From: Caccovivens sp964594865
Lineage (GTDB): Bacteria; Bacillota; Clostridia; Christensenellales; UBA1242
DNA length: 22,888 nucleotides
Assembly (NCBI GenBank): GCA_964594865.1
Contig: CAZQMZ010000013.1
Span: 1 to 22,888, forward strand
Direction: 5' to 3'
Made by a program: the position numbers and the translations under genes. Each line of letters starts with the position of its first letter. The first letter of the stretch is position 1. Under the pieces are notes generated by a model that saw only the letters and a program-made list of their open reading frames with translations, was not told the origin of the DNA and did not search any database. Shown one piece after another: positions 22,853 through 22,888 of this stretch.

Positions 22853-22888
22853 GGCGAAAGCGAGCCGGAAGCTCCAGCCGAGCAATAA

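Overview
The window is AT-rich bacterial DNA with standard genetic code, strong Shine-Dalgarno sites and sigma70/sigmaA-type promoters (TTGACA/TATAAT). The gyrB-gyrA pair, a class II HelD RNA-polymerase recycling factor and surface proteins without an outer-membrane signature point to a low-GC Bacillota (Clostridia-like, probably uncultured). The exact lineage is an inference. MetRS and HisRS are both of archaeal/eukaryotic-like subtypes, unlike the Bacillus forms.

Layout. 1-431: a tRNA-Gly cut by the window edge and tRNA-Leu(TAG), both on the minus strand, separated by a palindrome-rich spacer. 609-2727: an unknown 115-aa protein and a 529-aa single-pass membrane protein (cytosolic head, coiled coil, membrane helix, Gly-Tyr-Asp repeats, outer domain) with a fully consensus promoter. 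2886-4371: tRNA-Leu(CAG) and a divergent RlmD/RumA-type 23S rRNA uracil-5-methyltransferase. 4581-11112: a two-gene operon for a 315-aa membrane-anchored protein and a 1863-aa anchored extracellular protein made of repeated beta-rich modules, with overlapping stop and start. 11299-14400: metG and hisS on the minus strand.

14401-14836 is a 436-bp gene-free stretch with two perfect DnaA boxes, one near-perfect inverted box, an unassigned plus-strand promoter and a very AT-rich flank, so it is a candidate replication origin or DnaA-controlled site. 14837-22308 is a minus-strand cluster transcribed gyrB, then a frameshifted MazG-like gene, gyrA and helD. It joins DNA supercoiling to RNA polymerase recycling, with a decaying nucleotide-pyrophosphohydrolase-like gene between the gyrase subunits.

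22546-22888: initiator tRNA-fMet on the plus strand, followed by a 173-bp tandem repeat. Each unit carries the 3' half of the tRNA, its terminator, an inverted copy of the tRNA anticodon arm and a GC-rich hairpin element. The window ends inside the second unit. This repeat and the DnaA-box region are the most unusual non-coding signals. The 1863-aa modular protein and the broken MazG-like gene are the most unusual coding ones.
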